Counted from the first letter of the stretch, positions 38,938-48,706 are shown. The stretch is 64,000 nucleotides of DNA from Anaerolineae bacterium (GCA_003130835.1 QEXX01000028.1:1-64000); one strand, 5' to 3'. Notes: generated by a model not told the origin, from the sequence alone. A program made the numbers and translations.

Positions 38938-40371
38938 ATGAACCTAACCGCCCAACTCTTGAATGACGATGAGATCCGGCGCGTTCACCAACAGAGCCTG
39001 CGCATCTTGGCAGAGGTTGGCGTGCGCTTTCACGGCGACAAAGCTTTGCCGCTCTTGAAAGCTAACGGAGTGAAAGTTGATCAGGATAGGAGGATTGCCT
39101 ACCTGCCAGCCGAGATGGTAGCCCACGCCCTGCACACGGCTCCAAAGTCCTTTACCCTAGGGGCACGCAATGCAGCCTACAACTTTCCCCTGCCCGCCTC
39201 CGCTTCGCGCTATGCGATGGACGGCACCGGCTCGTTTATGATGGATTTCAACACAGGGGAGCGCCGCTATGGGATTGCCCAAGATATTGCCGATGCCATG
39301 CGCGTCTTTCAAGCTGCCGACCTTGGTGTGCTGGCGTGGCCACCGGTCTGCGCTTCGGATGCTCCGGCCCCTTCACGCCCGCTGCATGAATTTTTTACCA
39401 TGATTCAATACACCTCGAAGCACGCCCAACACGAATTGCATAACGTCCGACAGGTGCCCTATCTGGTCAAAGGTTTGGAAGCTGTGGCAGGCTCGGCCGA
39501 TGCCTTACGGGAGAAGCATTGGTTTTCGTTGATCTACTGCCCGGTTGCGCCGCTTACCCACGATGGCGCCATGCTGGACGCTTATTTGGAGCTGGGCGAA
39601 GCCGGCTTGCCGGTGATGATTATGCCCATGCCGGTCAATGGCACCACCGGGCCGGCTAGCCTGTTTTCCAACATTGCCTTAGCCAACGCCGAAACCCTCT
39701 CGGCGATGGTGGTTTTTCAGTTAGCGCATCCCGGGCGCCCGCTGATCTACAGCAGCGCGACCGGGAACATCGACTTTCGCAGCGGCGCCTACCTAGCCGG
39801 CACACCGGAAATGGGGTTGCAATCGGCAGCCCTAGTGCAAATGGGGCGCTTCTACGGATTGCCGGCCACCTCGGCCGGAATGGTCTCGGATGCCAAGGAG
39901 ATTGGCCCCGAAGCCGTAATTGAGAAGATGCTCACCACATTGCCCAGCTTGTTGGTCGGTTCGGATATCATTGTAGGCTATGGAGAGGTAGAGAGCGATC
40001 AGACTCTGTATTTGGAGCAAATTCTGGTCGATAATGAGATCGCTCACTGGTTAGAACGCTTGGTGCAGGGCGTAGATACTTGCCCGGAAAGAGATTTATT
40101 CGCCGAGATCGCCAATGTCGGACCGGGCGGGCATTTCTTGAAGACCAAAAGCACGCACGCCGCCGCCCGCAGCCGTGAGTTCTACAAGCCCAATTATCTC
40201 TATCGCGCTTCTTACGAAAGTTGGTTAGAGCTTGGCAAGCCGAGCCTATACAGCCAAGCGCGCAGGAAAGTCGCCGAGCTCTTAGCTGCCCCCTTGGTCG
40301 ATCCTTTGCCCGATGAGGTGATCGGTGAACTGCAAGACATCCTGCGCCGCGCCGATGGAGAATTACAATGA
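38938..40371 (+). CDS. MttB-superfamily corrinoid-dependent methyltransferase, no in-frame amber codon
   Basis: RVHQQSLRILAEVGVRFHGDKALPLLKANGVKVD...; full-length without UAG. Confidence 0.88.
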   Translation: MNLTAQLLNDDEIRRVHQQSLRILAEVGVRFHGDKALPLLKANGVKVDQDRRIAYLPAEMVAHALHTAPKSFTLGARNAAYNFPLPASASRYAMDGTGSFMMDFNTGERRYGIAQDIADAMRVFQAADLGVLAWPPVCASDAPAPSRPLHEFFTMIQYTSKHAQHELHNVRQVPYLVKGLEAVAGSADALREKHWFSLIYCPVAPLTHDGAMLDAYLELGEAGLPVMIMPMPVNGTTGPASLFSNIALANAETLSAMVVFQLAHPGRPLIYSSATGNIDFRSGAYLAGTPEMGLQSAALVQMGRFYGLPATSAGMVSDAKEIGPEAVIEKMLTTLPSLLVGSDIIVGYGEVESDQTLYLEQILVDNEIAHWLERLVQGVDTCPERDLFAEIANVGPGGHFLKTKSTHAAARSREFYKPNYLYRASYESWLELGKPSLYSQARRKVAELLAAPLVDPLPDEVIGELQDILRRADGELQ

Positions 40372-40422
40372 GGGCAGGAGTTTATCGATCCTCTCATCCT
40401 TCTCAAAACGAGGACACCGTTC

Positions 40423-41505
40423 ATGCCTGAAATGATGCGTTTAGGAATTATTGGCTTTCCGCAATCGGGTAAGACGACCCTATTCAACGCCTTGACCGGC
40501 GAAAACCGTCCCGTTCACCTGGGTGGCGGCAGATTGGAAACCCAATTGGCAGTGGTAAACGTGCCGGACGACCGCCTCGACCGCTTGGCAGCCTTGTTTC
40601 GCCCGCAAAAGGTCACCCCGGCTAAGGTTGCCTTTACCGACATTGGTGGTTTGGAGAGTGGCGCAGCCCAGAAAGGACTGCCCGGCGCCCTGCTTAACCA
40701 GCTCAGTTCGATGGATGGTTTTGTGCACGTCTTGCGCTGTTTTGAGGAAGCGCGTGTGCCGCACAGTCTAGGCTCGGTGGATGCCCGCCGCGATTGGAAG
40801 CAGATGGAAGCCGAATTCATGCTCTATGATTTGCTGATCATCGAGCGCCGCTTGGAACGCCTGAACGAAGAGTTGCGCAAGGGTGGCGGCCGGCCGCGCA
40901 GTGAAATCGAGCGCGAACAAGGTTTGCTGGAGAGGCTGCGCCAATCCTTAGAAGCGGAGCAGCCCCTGCGCCGTCTGAACTTGGACGATGAGCAGCACCG
41001 CCTGATCAGCAGTTTTGCTTTCCTCTCCCTAAAGCCGACCTTACTCGTGCTCAATTTAGGGGAAGGACAGCCGCCTCCGCCTTGGCAAGCCGAGCATCCC
41101 GCCGAAGCGGTCATCGCCTTGCAGGGCAAGCTGGAAATGGAATTGGCGCAAATGCCGCCCGACGAAGCGCAGGTCTTTCAGGAGATGTACGGCATCCAAG
41201 AGTTGAGCCTGCCGCGCCTGATTCGGCAAGCCTATGCCTTGTTGGGTTTACAAACCTTCTTCACGGTGGGGGAAGACGAAGTGCGCGCCTGGCAGGTGCG
41301 GCGGGGAGCAACAGCTCAAGAAGCCGCCGGCGTGATTCACACCGACTTGATGCGCGGTTTCATTCGCGCCGAAGTGATCGGTTATAAGGAACTGCTCGAA
41401 GCCGGCGGTTGGAACGAAGCGCGGGCAAAGGGCTGGATTCGCCTGGAAGGAAAAGACTATCGCCTGCAAGAAGGGGAGATCATGCACGTGCGCGCCGCAG
41501 CCTAA
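40423..41505 (+). CDS. ychF: YchF-type GTPase with C-terminal TGS domain
   Basis: RLGIIGFPQSGKTTLFNALTG; FTDIGGLESGAAQKGLPGALLNQL; VIHTDLMRGFIRAEVI. Confidence 0.92.
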   Translation: MPEMMRLGIIGFPQSGKTTLFNALTGENRPVHLGGGRLETQLAVVNVPDDRLDRLAALFRPQKVTPAKVAFTDIGGLESGAAQKGLPGALLNQLSSMDGFVHVLRCFEEARVPHSLGSVDARRDWKQMEAEFMLYDLLIIERRLERLNEELRKGGGRPRSEIEREQGLLERLRQSLEAEQPLRRLNLDDEQHRLISSFAFLSLKPTLLVLNLGEGQPPPPWQAEHPAEAVIALQGKLEMELAQMPPDEAQVFQEMYGIQELSLPRLIRQAYALLGLQTFFTVGEDEVRAWQVRRGATAQEAAGVIHTDLMRGFIRAEVIGYKELLEAGGWNEARAKGWIRLEGKDYRLQEGEIMHVRAAA

Positions 41506-41790
41506 GGCGAGGCATCCAGCTAGAGTTCGTTATCTGGCAAATTGAGTCTGTCGAAACCGGCTGGGTGGGTCTCGGTCCGGGCTACCGCCCTACTCGACCC
41601 ACGGGCAAGGCGCGCTTTGAGTAGCGCGCCAGCGAGCGTACTGAAACCCGCCAGGCTCGCCTCTCCCCTCGTTGGAGAGGGGCTGGGGGTGAGGGCATTC
41701 CCCGTAAGCTTGGGTGGACGTCCTTGTCCACCCTGCGCTAGACGGGCAGCGTTATGAATCAGCCTCTCGCTGGACAGCTCTCCTTAACCC

Positions 41791-41819
41791 TTGACAAAAC
41801 GCGTCAGTTTATATACAAT
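41791..41819 (+). promoter_or_regulatory. Predicted promoter TTGACA-17-TACAAT
   Basis: -35 at 41791-41796, -10 at 41814-41819. Confidence 0.75.
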
Positions 41820-41860
41820 GATACAAAGATACAATAATACAATCATACAAAGATACAATC
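41813..41860 (+). promoter_or_regulatory. Six tandem octamers ATACAANN (candidate operator array)
   Basis: atacaatg atacaaag atacaata atacaatc atacaaag atacaatc, overlapping the -10 box. Confidence 0.8.
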
Positions 41861-41872
41861 CGAGGAGGTTGA

Positions 41873-42304
41873 TTGGGAAGGTTATCTGATCTGGTCATCG
41901 ATTTTCGCTCTGGGCAGCCGATCTATCTGCAGATTGTTGAGCAAATCCGCCAAAAGGTTGCCAACGGCGAGCTGAAGCCCGGCGATCAATTGCCCACCGT
42001 GCGCCAACTGGCGGCTGAACTGCGCGTCAACTTTAACACCGTGGCGCGTGCCTACCGCCTGTTGGATGAAGCTGGGCTGATCTCCACCCAACACGGGCGC
42101 GGCACCTACATTTGGGAGACCCCCTCCCCCGAAATGGTGCGGACGATTCGCCGCCAAGGCCTCGAGAGCCTGACCCGGCGCTACTTGGCTGCGGCTGCTC
42201 AGCTCGGCTGTGCGCCCCAAGAGATCGCCGAACAGGTCAACCAGATGTTGCAACAGTGGATAGAAAACGGAGAACTTCCCGACCCCGAACCCCATGAAGC
42301 ATGA
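41873..42304 (+). CDS. GntR-family regulator, YtrA-type (short effector domain), TTG start
   Basis: GQPIYLQIVEQIRQKVANGELKPGDQLPTVRQLAAELRVNFNTVARAYRLLDEAGLI; GGAGG RBS. Confidence 0.9.
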   Translation: MGRLSDLVIDFRSGQPIYLQIVEQIRQKVANGELKPGDQLPTVRQLAAELRVNFNTVARAYRLLDEAGLISTQHGRGTYIWETPSPEMVRTIRRQGLESLTRRYLAAAAQLGCAPQEIAEQVNQMLQQWIENGELPDPEPHEA

Positions 42305-42319
42305 GAGACGAGGTGTAGA

Positions 42320-43246
42320 ATGGAAAGAAAAGGAGAAAAGACCACTCGACTAAATTATTATCGCATTCCCCCCTTTGCCATCGTCATCGCCATAACGGTC
42401 ATGGGCATCGGCATGCTGATTGCCTACCTGCTGGATCGCTTGACCCCGCTCAGTGAGGACGTCAGCGGCGGTGTCTTAGCCCTCTTCGTCTTGCTGGGCA
42501 TCTTTTTGCTCTACGGGATCAAAGTTGCCAATCAGTGGGAAAAGGCGATCGTGCTGCGCTTTGGACGGTTCAAAAAGCTGGCTGGACCCGGCTTGTTCTG
42601 GGTGACGCCGGTGGTTGAGAGCATCGCCAATTGGATTGACCACCGCGTGATGGTCACACCCTTCAGCGCCGAAAAAACGCTGACCAAGGATACCGTGCCG
42701 GTGGATGTGGATGCCGTGTTGTTCTGGATGGTTTGGGATGCCGAAAAGGCTGCCCTAGAAGTGGAAGATTATCGCATGGCGATTGCGTGGGCAGCCCAAA
42801 CCGCCTTGCGCGAGGTGATTGGGCAGATGTACCTAGCTGATATTCTGGTCGGGCGGGCGAAGATGGACGCCGACCTGCAGCGCATCATCGATGAACGCAC
42901 CACCCCCTGGGGGGTCACCGTCCAATCGGTCGAGATCCGTGATATCGTTATCCCGCAAGACCTCGAAGAGGCGATGAGCCGTCAGGCGCAAGCCGAACGC
43001 GAGCGGCAGGCGCGCGTCATCCTCGGCGAATCGGAAAAACAGATTGCCGCCTCCTTTGCCGAAGCCTCGCAGGCGTATCTGAACAACCCAACCGCCCTGC
43101 ACCTGCGCGCCATGAATATGCTCTTCGAGGGCTTGAAAGAAAAAGGCGCCTTGATCATCGTGCCGAGCAGTGCCGTGGACACGATGAACTTGGGCGGGCT
43201 GAGCGGCTTGGCCGCGCTGGCAAAAGACCAGACCAGCCAAGCCTAA
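42320..43246 (+). CDS. SPFH/stomatin-like (slipin) membrane protein
   Basis: NQWEKAIVLRFGRFKKLAGPGLFWVTPVVESIANWIDHR. Confidence 0.93.
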   Translation: MERKGEKTTRLNYYRIPPFAIVIAITVMGIGMLIAYLLDRLTPLSEDVSGGVLALFVLLGIFLLYGIKVANQWEKAIVLRFGRFKKLAGPGLFWVTPVVESIANWIDHRVMVTPFSAEKTLTKDTVPVDVDAVLFWMVWDAEKAALEVEDYRMAIAWAAQTALREVIGQMYLADILVGRAKMDADLQRIIDERTTPWGVTVQSVEIRDIVIPQDLEEAMSRQAQAERERQARVILGESEKQIAASFAEASQAYLNNPTALHLRAMNMLFEGLKEKGALIIVPSSAVDTMNLGGLSGLAALAKDQTSQA

Positions 43247-43282
43247 AGCCGCTCTCCCCATTTGCTCTGGAAGGAGTACAAG

Positions 43283-43960
43283 ATGTCAACCCGTATGACT
43301 TTGATCCTCATCGTCGTCATGCTCTTAGCGGCCATGGTGAGCGGCTGGCTGCTGTGGGATCGCCTGCCTGCTCAAATGGCTTCGCACTGGAACGCCGCCG
43401 ATGAAGTGGATGGATATCTGCCGCGCTTTTGGGGTGTTTTTCTGATGCCGATCCTCACCCTCGTCATGGCAGCTTTGTTTTTGGTCATCCCGCGCATTGA
43501 TCCCCTGCGCGACAATATCGCCCGCTTTCGCGGTGTGTTCAATTGGTTTATTGTGATCGTAATCGCTTTTCTACTCTACGTGTACGCGCTAACCTTGATA
43601 TATAACTTAGGAATTCCCTTTCGCATGAGTCGCATGATGTTGCCGGCCATGGGCGTCTTACTGTACTTTGCCGGCGAATTGGTGCGCCAAGCCAGGCGCA
43701 ACTGGTTCATCGGCATCCGCACACCGTGGACACTCAGCGACGAACGCGTGTGGGCAGAAACCCACCGCTTCGGCAGCCTTTTATTCAAAGCGGCGGGGGT
43801 GTTGATTTTCATTAGCGCCTTCTTGCCCGGCAGTGCGGCTTGGGTGGTGTTGGGGATGGTGTTGCTGATCGCCTTTGTGCCGTTGGGGTATTCTTATTGG
43901 CTCTATGAACGCTACCGCAGAGAAGCGTGCACTCCGCAGGGAAAGGAGGAGAGGGAATGA
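43283..43960 (+). CDS. SdpI-family (DUF1648) membrane protein
   Basis: LPAQMASHWNAADEVDGYLPRFWGVFLMP; RNWFIGIRTPWTLSDERVWAETHRFG. Confidence 0.9.
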   Translation: MSTRMTLILIVVMLLAAMVSGWLLWDRLPAQMASHWNAADEVDGYLPRFWGVFLMPILTLVMAALFLVIPRIDPLRDNIARFRGVFNWFIVIVIAFLLYVYALTLIYNLGIPFRMSRMMLPAMGVLLYFAGELVRQARRNWFIGIRTPWTLSDERVWAETHRFGSLLFKAAGVLIFISAFLPGSAAWVVLGMVLLIAFVPLGYSYWLYERYRREACTPQGKEERE

Positions 43961-44175
43961 ATGAGCCTTCCGCTTGGGAATATCGGGTGCTCAGTTTGGG
44001 GAGTTGGTGGCGTGGTCCGCGCCCTGAGGAGCTGGAAGAAACCCTCAACGAACTCGGCCTGCAGGGCTGGGAAGTGATTTCCATGGCGCACGACTATAGC
44101 AGTAGCAAAGTGCGGGTGGTTGCCAAGCGTCCGCTCACTGATCGTGCCCGCCGCCAACGTTCGTTACCCCGATGA
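43957..44175 (+). CDS. DUF4177-like small protein
   Basis: WEYRVLSLGS...LEETLNELGLQGWEVISM. Confidence 0.7.
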   Translation: MNEPSAWEYRVLSLGSWWRGPRPEELEETLNELGLQGWEVISMAHDYSSSKVRVVAKRPLTDRARRQRSLPR

Positions 44176-44189
44176 AAAGGACAATGTAA

Positions 44190-45080
44190 ATGAACCGCAA
44201 AGCTTTGCTGATCTTTTTTGTCATTACGTTTGGCTTGGCATGGTTTCTCTTTTCGATTCCGCTGGCTTTAGGCGAACCGCAAAGCTCGCTACGGCAAACC
44301 TCGACTCTGATCGCTTGGACAGCGGCGATGTGGGCGCCAGGCATTGGAGCGATTGTGGCGACCGTTTATGGAATGCGTCAGCCCCTTTCTGGGCTGAATC
44401 TGCGCCGCATTGGAGAGTGGAGAGCCTATCTGTGGGCATGGTTGCTGCCCCCGATTCTGGCTATTCTGGCAGGGGTTTTTACTGTGTTGTTTGGCTTCGG
44501 TAAATTAGACCTGCAGTTCACCCAAATCCGACAGGCGCTGGAAAACGCGCCCGGCGGACAGACCGTCCCGGCTTGGCTGGTGGTTCTCATTCAAGCTCTG
44601 CTATCTTTGACACTGGCGCCTCTGTTCAACACACTGTTTGGGTTGGGCGAAGAGTTGGGTTGGAGGGGCTTTTTGCTGCCGCAGTTGTTGCCGTTGGGAC
44701 AGGGGCGGGCGATCTTGCTCAACGGCTTGGTGTGGGGGATTTGGCATGCGCCGGCGATTTTACAGGGACACAACTACCCCTCTCAGCCCGTCTTGGGCGT
44801 ATTTTTGATGATCATCTTCTGTATCTTGATGGGGACGATCTTTGCTTGGCTGTATTTACGCACTCGCTCTCCGTGGGCTCCGGCTTTGGCGCACGGCTCT
44901 TTGAATGCTACGGCTGGCTTACCGATGCTTTTCCTAAAAGACGTGGACACGACCCTCGGTGGAACGGTCTTGAGCTTAGCCGGTTGGATCGGGATGGTTC
45001 TCTTGGTGCTTTGGCTGCTGTGGAGCAAACGTTTGCCGCTTGAAACGGACAGCACCGAAGCCTTGCCCAAGCTGGCTTAG
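44190..45080 (+). CDS. CPBP-family intramembrane metalloprotease
   Basis: FGLGEELGWRGFLLPQL...WGIWHAPAI...HGSLNAT. Confidence 0.92.
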   Translation: MNRKALLIFFVITFGLAWFLFSIPLALGEPQSSLRQTSTLIAWTAAMWAPGIGAIVATVYGMRQPLSGLNLRRIGEWRAYLWAWLLPPILAILAGVFTVLFGFGKLDLQFTQIRQALENAPGGQTVPAWLVVLIQALLSLTLAPLFNTLFGLGEELGWRGFLLPQLLPLGQGRAILLNGLVWGIWHAPAILQGHNYPSQPVLGVFLMIIFCILMGTIFAWLYLRTRSPWAPALAHGSLNATAGLPMLFLKDVDTTLGGTVLSLAGWIGMVLLVLWLLWSKRLPLETDSTEALPKLA

Positions 45081-46348
45081 CTTGCGGATGGCGCCGAGTC
45101 TGCCTCTGCCCGTCCAAAGAAAGCCCAGTAGAGATAGATGGATAGGCAATAGAGCAAAATCGTCCCGATAAAGGGAGGCGTAAAGCCATAGCGCACCTGC
45201 AACCAACCGCTGAGGGTTGGGCTAAATGCCCAGCCAAAGTTCCACGACATGCTCACCAAACTGGAGACAGTCGCTCGTGCCGAAGGTTCAACGCGCTCCA
45301 TCACAAACGCTTGATAAACCGGACTGCTCATGTTCATCAGAGCTAAGCGGATATAGTAGGCAAATGCGCTCAGCCAAAACTGCGGCGCAAAGCCCATTAG
45401 AATCAAAAAGGGGATGGAGAGGGCTTGCGAGCCGATCACCAGATTCATCTTACCCCAGCGGTCGGCTAAGGGGGGCGCCAGCAACAACCCAACGCCCATC
45501 CACAACGAGCCCCAAGCGAACAACGCCCCAATGACCGGATCGCTCTGGTGATAAACCTGGCGGTAGAAGACGTTCATAAAGGGCATAATCAAGCCTGCCC
45601 CGATGGACGTGACGAACATGGGCGCAATCAAGCGTGCCAGCAGAGCGGGTTGTTGGCGAAAATAGGCAAAGGGGGCGAAGAACGTGCGCTCGGAGCGAGC
45701 AGCCTTGTAAGAGCGAATGGCTGCCAGGGGGAGCAGGGAGAGCAACAGCACGGTGCCGATGATCAGCAGCGCCGCGCCATAGGCTCTCGGGCTGGTTGCC
45801 TGGCTGTGCAAAGCGATCGCCAGCCAGCCGGGCAGGTAGCCGCCGATCCAATTGCCCACCGAAGCCATGGTCATCTGCAAGCCGGAGCTGATGCTAAACA
45901 AATACGTCCGCTCCTCAGCCGACGAGTTTTCCATCAGGAAAGGCGACACCGTCACCGCAGCCAGGCTTTGCCCCAGCCCAGAAAGGGCGCTCATGGCGAG
46001 AAAGACGCCCGCGCTTGGGAACGCCACCATAAGGAGGATAGCCAGCGCTTCCAGAAAGATGGCTACCAACAGGGCGCGCTTTCTGCCTAACCAATCGGCG
46101 GTATAGCCCATCGGCAAAGCCGCCAGCAGCGCCACCAAACTGCTGGCAGTTACCAAGTTGCCCAACAGGGCTTCATCATAGCCCAAACTCAAGACGAAGA
46201 AGTTGAACAGCAAGCGAAAGACCCCCATGGCTGCGCCACTGATGACGATATGGAGCAAGAAGTAGCGCGCATTGGGCTGAAAGGCGCTCACTTTGCCGCG
46301 ATACTCAATCACGGCGCGCTGCATGGTCAGGGCAAACGAGGCACGCAT
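45077..46348 (-). CDS. MFS transporter
   Basis: Multi-TM; GYTADWLGRKRALL. Confidence 0.88.
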   Translation of the reverse strand: MRASFALTMQRAVIEYRGKVSAFQPNARYFLLHIVISGAAMGVFRLLFNFFVLSLGYDEALLGNLVTASSLVALLAALPMGYTADWLGRKRALLVAIFLEALAILLMVAFPSAGVFLAMSALSGLGQSLAAVTVSPFLMENSSAEERTYLFSISSGLQMTMASVGNWIGGYLPGWLAIALHSQATSPRAYGAALLIIGTVLLLSLLPLAAIRSYKAARSERTFFAPFAYFRQQPALLARLIAPMFVTSIGAGLIMPFMNVFYRQVYHQSDPVIGALFAWGSLWMGVGLLLAPPLADRWGKMNLVIGSQALSIPFLILMGFAPQFWLSAFAYYIRLALMNMSSPVYQAFVMERVEPSARATVSSLVSMSWNFGWAFSPTLSGWLQVRYGFTPPFIGTILLYCLSIYLYWAFFGRAEADSAPSAS

Positions 46349-46354
46349 GGGCGC

Positions 46355-47437
46355 TTATTCTCCTGAAGGCGGATTTTCGGAACGCAAGAAGTCTTCAAAA
46401 GCTTGGCAAAGCTGCTCCAAATAGCCTTTGCGCGGTGTGTACAGGCGCGTCTCTCCTTTGACGGAGATTTGCACCAAACCCGCCAGGCGCAGCTCGGTCA
46501 GGTGATGGATGACGGTGGGAGCCCGCAGGCGCAACTTGCGCGCCAGTTGGGAGGGGGTGTGCGGCTCTGCTTCGAGATAGCGCAAAATGCGCAGTCGGGT
46601 TGGGTCGGCGAGCGCTTTCAAAGCCTTCGTCAGGCTCTCTGGCACCGTTTCGCCCGCAATCAACGACTCGCCGGGTGGCCGCCCGCCGAAGAGAATCAGA
46701 TGCGTCTTCTCATCTACTTCGAGGTAGATTAACAAAGGCGTTGACCAATAGGCCGGAGCAAGGATCAGGTTGGGCTTGAAGAAGGAACGGTCGAATTCCA
46801 CCCCTTGCGACAGCTCGACAATGAGTTGCTGCAAGGGCAGTTTTTCTGCCAGCGCTTGGGCGCGCTGCAAGGCACGGCGCAAGGGGGCTTCAATGCGCCG
46901 TTCTTCCTCTGCAAAGAAGACTTGGTAGTAAGCTTGTAAAGCTTCCAAATAACGCTCGCCGAACTCCTCCGCCCTGCTCCACCACTGCAACAGGCTCTTG
47001 ATTTGCCCTGTGGAAGGCGTATGCCCCTTGGCTTTCTCGGCCGCCCGCACGGCTTCCACATCAGCCTCGTCATAGGTGCGCCGGGCTTGCACCTCCCGCA
47101 GGCGGGCATGCAGTTCAGGCGGCACCTCTGCCGAGAGGGAGAGAGCCGCCAGACGTTCGGCAGGCGGGATTTGGCGTAAGGTGAAGAGGGCTGTGGCGGC
47201 ATCCTTTGGGTGGGGGAGGCGATAGACCCAAGATAGGGGAAGTTTAAAAAAAGAATAGATGTCCTCTAAAAACTTGCGCTCGCTTTGAGGCAAGCGCGAG
47301 CGTACCCCGGCCGCCCACGATGGCCGCAAGCCCACCCGGGCAGGTTCGTGTAAAACCTTCAAACTGATAAACAGATCATAAGCGCTGCCGAAATCCCACT
47401 GAAGGGCAGGCGGCGTGGTGGACGAAGGCTGGCTCAT
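46355..47437 (-). CDS. ArsR-type winged-helix regulator with long N-terminal domain
   Basis: TKALKALADPTRLRILRYLEAEPHTPSQLARKLRLRAPTVIHHLTELRLAGLV. Confidence 0.85.
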   Translation of the reverse strand: MSQPSSTTPPALQWDFGSAYDLFISLKVLHEPARVGLRPSWAAGVRSRLPQSERKFLEDIYSFFKLPLSWVYRLPHPKDAATALFTLRQIPPAERLAALSLSAEVPPELHARLREVQARRTYDEADVEAVRAAEKAKGHTPSTGQIKSLLQWWSRAEEFGERYLEALQAYYQVFFAEEERRIEAPLRRALQRAQALAEKLPLQQLIVELSQGVEFDRSFFKPNLILAPAYWSTPLLIYLEVDEKTHLILFGGRPPGESLIAGETVPESLTKALKALADPTRLRILRYLEAEPHTPSQLARKLRLRAPTVIHHLTELRLAGLVQISVKGETRLYTPRKGYLEQLCQAFEDFLRSENPPSGE

Positions 47438-47664
47438 GGGTTCTCTTGACTCAAATCCGGCAGGCTGGTGTTGGCAGGCTCACCGATTAGGTCCTTGAAC
47501 AAGCGCGCCAAGCGTGGCAACCAAGCGCGGCCGTGGGATTGCGCAGGGGAGGGCGCCAATTTGTCAGGCACAGGGAGGTTCTCCCTTGGCAATGGTGTGG
47601 TCGCAATGAGAGAGATAGAGGAGCGCTTGAGCTTCCCAGGGGCAGATTCTTTTGCATCCAACAT
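47434..47664 (-). CDS. Small 76-aa protein of unknown function, first in the regulator/MFS operon
   Basis: MLDAKESAPGKLKRSS...; strong RBS AAAGGAGGAG; ATGA overlap with regulator. Confidence 0.5.
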   Translation of the reverse strand: MLDAKESAPGKLKRSSISLIATTPLPRENLPVPDKLAPSPAQSHGRAWLPRLARLFKDLIGEPANTSLPDLSQENP

Positions 47665-47748
47665 GATCGACTCCTCCTTTCTTGCCGATCCATTCGAACC
47701 AGGTTCAAGCCTCTCGGTTAGGCAGACACTGTTGCTCACCGCCACATT

Positions 47749-47796
47749 TAGACATTTGTCTATGGTAGATAAATATCTAATTAGATAATAATCTAA
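47749..47796. promoter_or_regulatory. Cluster of four short inverted repeats (candidate operators)
   Basis: tagacatttgtcta, tagataaatatcta, tatctaattagata, ttagat-aata-atctaa. Confidence 0.7.
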
Positions 47797-47813
47797 TCTC
47801 CTGCTTTTGTCAA
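47785..47813 (-). promoter_or_regulatory. Predicted minus-strand promoter TTGACA-17-TATTAT
   Basis: + strand ataata(47785)...tgtcaa(47808). Confidence 0.7.
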
Positions 47814-47999
47814 GTAGTCTTGCGCATCCAAGCCGCACCCGACAAAGCTCTCCAAGGCACAAACAGCCGCATGTACTAGTATATTGTGAAATTCTATTGA
47901 CATTAAGGTAATAATGTTATAAAATAATAGTAAGCCCACTCACGGTTTCGCAACATCACCGAAACTTCACCCCACGATAGAACAGGAGTTGAACCGCTT

Positions 48000-48695
48000 A
48001 TGAATTCCCCCTCTCGACCAAGGCACAAGGCACAACCAAGCGCCACACAAAACCCACCGCTGCGCTCGTTATTGAGGGAGGGGTGGAACGAGGTCAACGT
48101 GGGCGCAAGTCTAAGGGCACTCCGCAACCAGCAGGGGCTTTCCATGCGCGCTTTGGCTGAGCTGAGCGGTTTGAACGTCAACACCTTGAGCCTGATCGAA
48201 AACAACAAGATCTCCCCCAGCGTGAGCACCTTGCAGCGCTTGGCGGTTGCCTTGCGCGTCCCGATCACCGCCTTCTTCGAGTTCGGGCAAGAACAGCGCT
48301 CGGTGGTTTACCAGCGTGCCGGCCAGCGCCGGCGGGTGGCTTTCGACCAGGGGGTGCTGGAAGATTTAGGCGGCGGGCTTTCGTTGCACGGCGGGGTTCC
48401 CTTAATGGTTTCGCTCGATCCGGGCAGTACCAGCGGTGAGGAGAGGATTGTGCATACCGGTTTGGAGTTCGTCTATTGTTTGGAAGGCTGTTTGACCTAC
48501 TTTATTTCAGAGGATCGCTATGAGTTGAATCCAGGCGATAGTTTGCTCTTTGAAGCCCACCTTCCCCATCGCTGGGGCAATTTCGGCTCGCACCCCTCGC
48601 GCTCGTTGCTCATCCTCTGTCCTACCGACGAGCGCGATCGGCCTCACGAGCGGCATTTCCCATCGGAGAGCTTGACCCGCAGCGCTAGCGGGTAA
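48000..48695 (+). CDS. XRE-family regulator with C-terminal cupin
   Basis: LRALRNQQGLSMRALAELSGLNVNTLSLIENNKISPSVSTLQRLAVAL; cupin GEERIVHTGLEFVYCLEG. Confidence 0.92.
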   Translation: MNSPSRPRHKAQPSATQNPPLRSLLREGWNEVNVGASLRALRNQQGLSMRALAELSGLNVNTLSLIENNKISPSVSTLQRLAVALRVPITAFFEFGQEQRSVVYQRAGQRRRVAFDQGVLEDLGGGLSLHGGVPLMVSLDPGSTSGEERIVHTGLEFVYCLEGCLTYFISEDRYELNPGDSLLFEAHLPHRWGNFGSHPSRSLLILCPTDERDRPHERHFPSESLTRSASG

Positions 48696-48706
48696 GGAGG
48701 TGGCCT

